Under the pieces are notes generated by a model, which was not told the origin of the DNA, made no database searches, and worked only from the letters and a program-made list of their open reading frames with translations. The translations under genes and the position numbers were made by a program. A stretch of 43,224 nucleotides of DNA from Clostridiales bacterium (GTDB taxonomy: Bacteria; Bacillota; Clostridia; Lachnospirales; Lachnospiraceae). Positions 43,199 to 43,224 of this stretch are shown in pieces (positions within the stretch are counted from its first letter, which is position 1; each line of letters starts with the position of its first letter). The stretch is taken from contig JAQXIP010000045.1 of the NCBI GenBank assembly GCA_029007845.1, forward strand, positions 1 through 43,224, read 5' to 3'.

Positions 43199-43224
43199 TG
43201 GCAGGGGAAGAGATTGATATTCTG
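43199..43224 (+). repeat. Second copy of the thiC 3' end (26 bp)
   Basis: The last 26 bases of the window match 42495-42520, the end of thiC before its stop codon, in 25 of 26 positions. It is not part of a visible gene. The repeat period is 704 bp and the CPBP gene lies between the copies. The copy may continue past the window edge. Confidence 0.85.

Overview
The window reads as chromosomal DNA of a spore-forming, anaerobic, low-to-mid GC Firmicute, most likely a Lachnospiraceae (Blautia/Dorea/Coprococcus-like) gut bacterium. This is inferred from the Rnf complex, SpoIIID with a SigE-type promoter, a CwlD-like amidase, MecA, a 56-residue clostridial ferredoxin and Firmicute gene orders (gdpP-rplI-dnaB; sua5-ywlE-rpiB close to the atp operon). 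It holds about 40 genes, no rRNA, no tRNA and no CRISPR array.

Layout. 1-2100: start of an rnf operon (rnfC, rnfD cut by the window edge). 2353-6213: TetR regulator, spoIIID, a membrane acyltransferase, a Nudix hydrolase and an FKBP/trigger-factor-like lipoprotein. 6347-10658: palindromic mobile element A, an Lrp regulator behind a promoter-plus-terminator leader, a PAP2 phosphatase, a glycosyltransferase with UDP-galactopyranose mutase, and an XRE regulator. 10737-16999: a nucleoside catabolism operon (large exported protein, fused phosphopentomutase/purine nucleoside phosphorylase, cytidine deaminase, pyrimidine nucleoside phosphorylase). 17164-24361: a complete F1Fo ATP synthase operon whose c subunit carries the Na+ ligand set. 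24507-29683: a multi-hairpin repeat, a DUF402 protein, then GH18, CwlD-like amidase, Sua5, a YwlE-like phosphatase lacking its catalytic Cys, and RpiB. 29933-33061: a small protein and a kinase/ParA-like/CpaB-like trio. 33312-35424: mecA, ferredoxin, DUF1858 protein and a MerR regulator. 35501-39832: gdpP-rplI-dnaB, interrupted and followed by large palindromic elements. 39933-43224: another mobile element, a DUF3298-type protein, TPP riboswitch-thiC, and a CPBP protease flanked by a duplicated thiC end.

How the genes fit together. Rnf builds an ion gradient from reduced ferredoxin and the ATP synthase would spend it, apparently as Na+. The nucleoside operon turns nucleosides into bases plus pentose phosphate, with two consecutive steps on one polypeptide. 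glf and the neighbouring glycosyltransferase, acyltransferase and PAP2 genes point to cell-surface glycans. SpoIIID, CwlD and the GH18 protein belong to sporulation or spore-wall work.

The most notable signal is non-coding. At least three copies of a palindromic element with 21-bp inverted termini starting GTAA (6347-6562, 29781-29841, 39933-40012) sit between 8-bp target duplications, two of them perfect, so they look like IS66-type MITEs. The longest copy contains a roughly 97-nt hairpin core that recurs inside an unrelated 271-nt palindrome at 35501-35771. Two further structured inserts (24507-24689, 37149-37323) have their own inverted ends and flanking direct repeats. Other points of interest are the DeoB-DeoD fusion, the Cys-to-Ser phosphatase and two loci where a gene's 3' end is duplicated beyond an insert (rplI, thiC).
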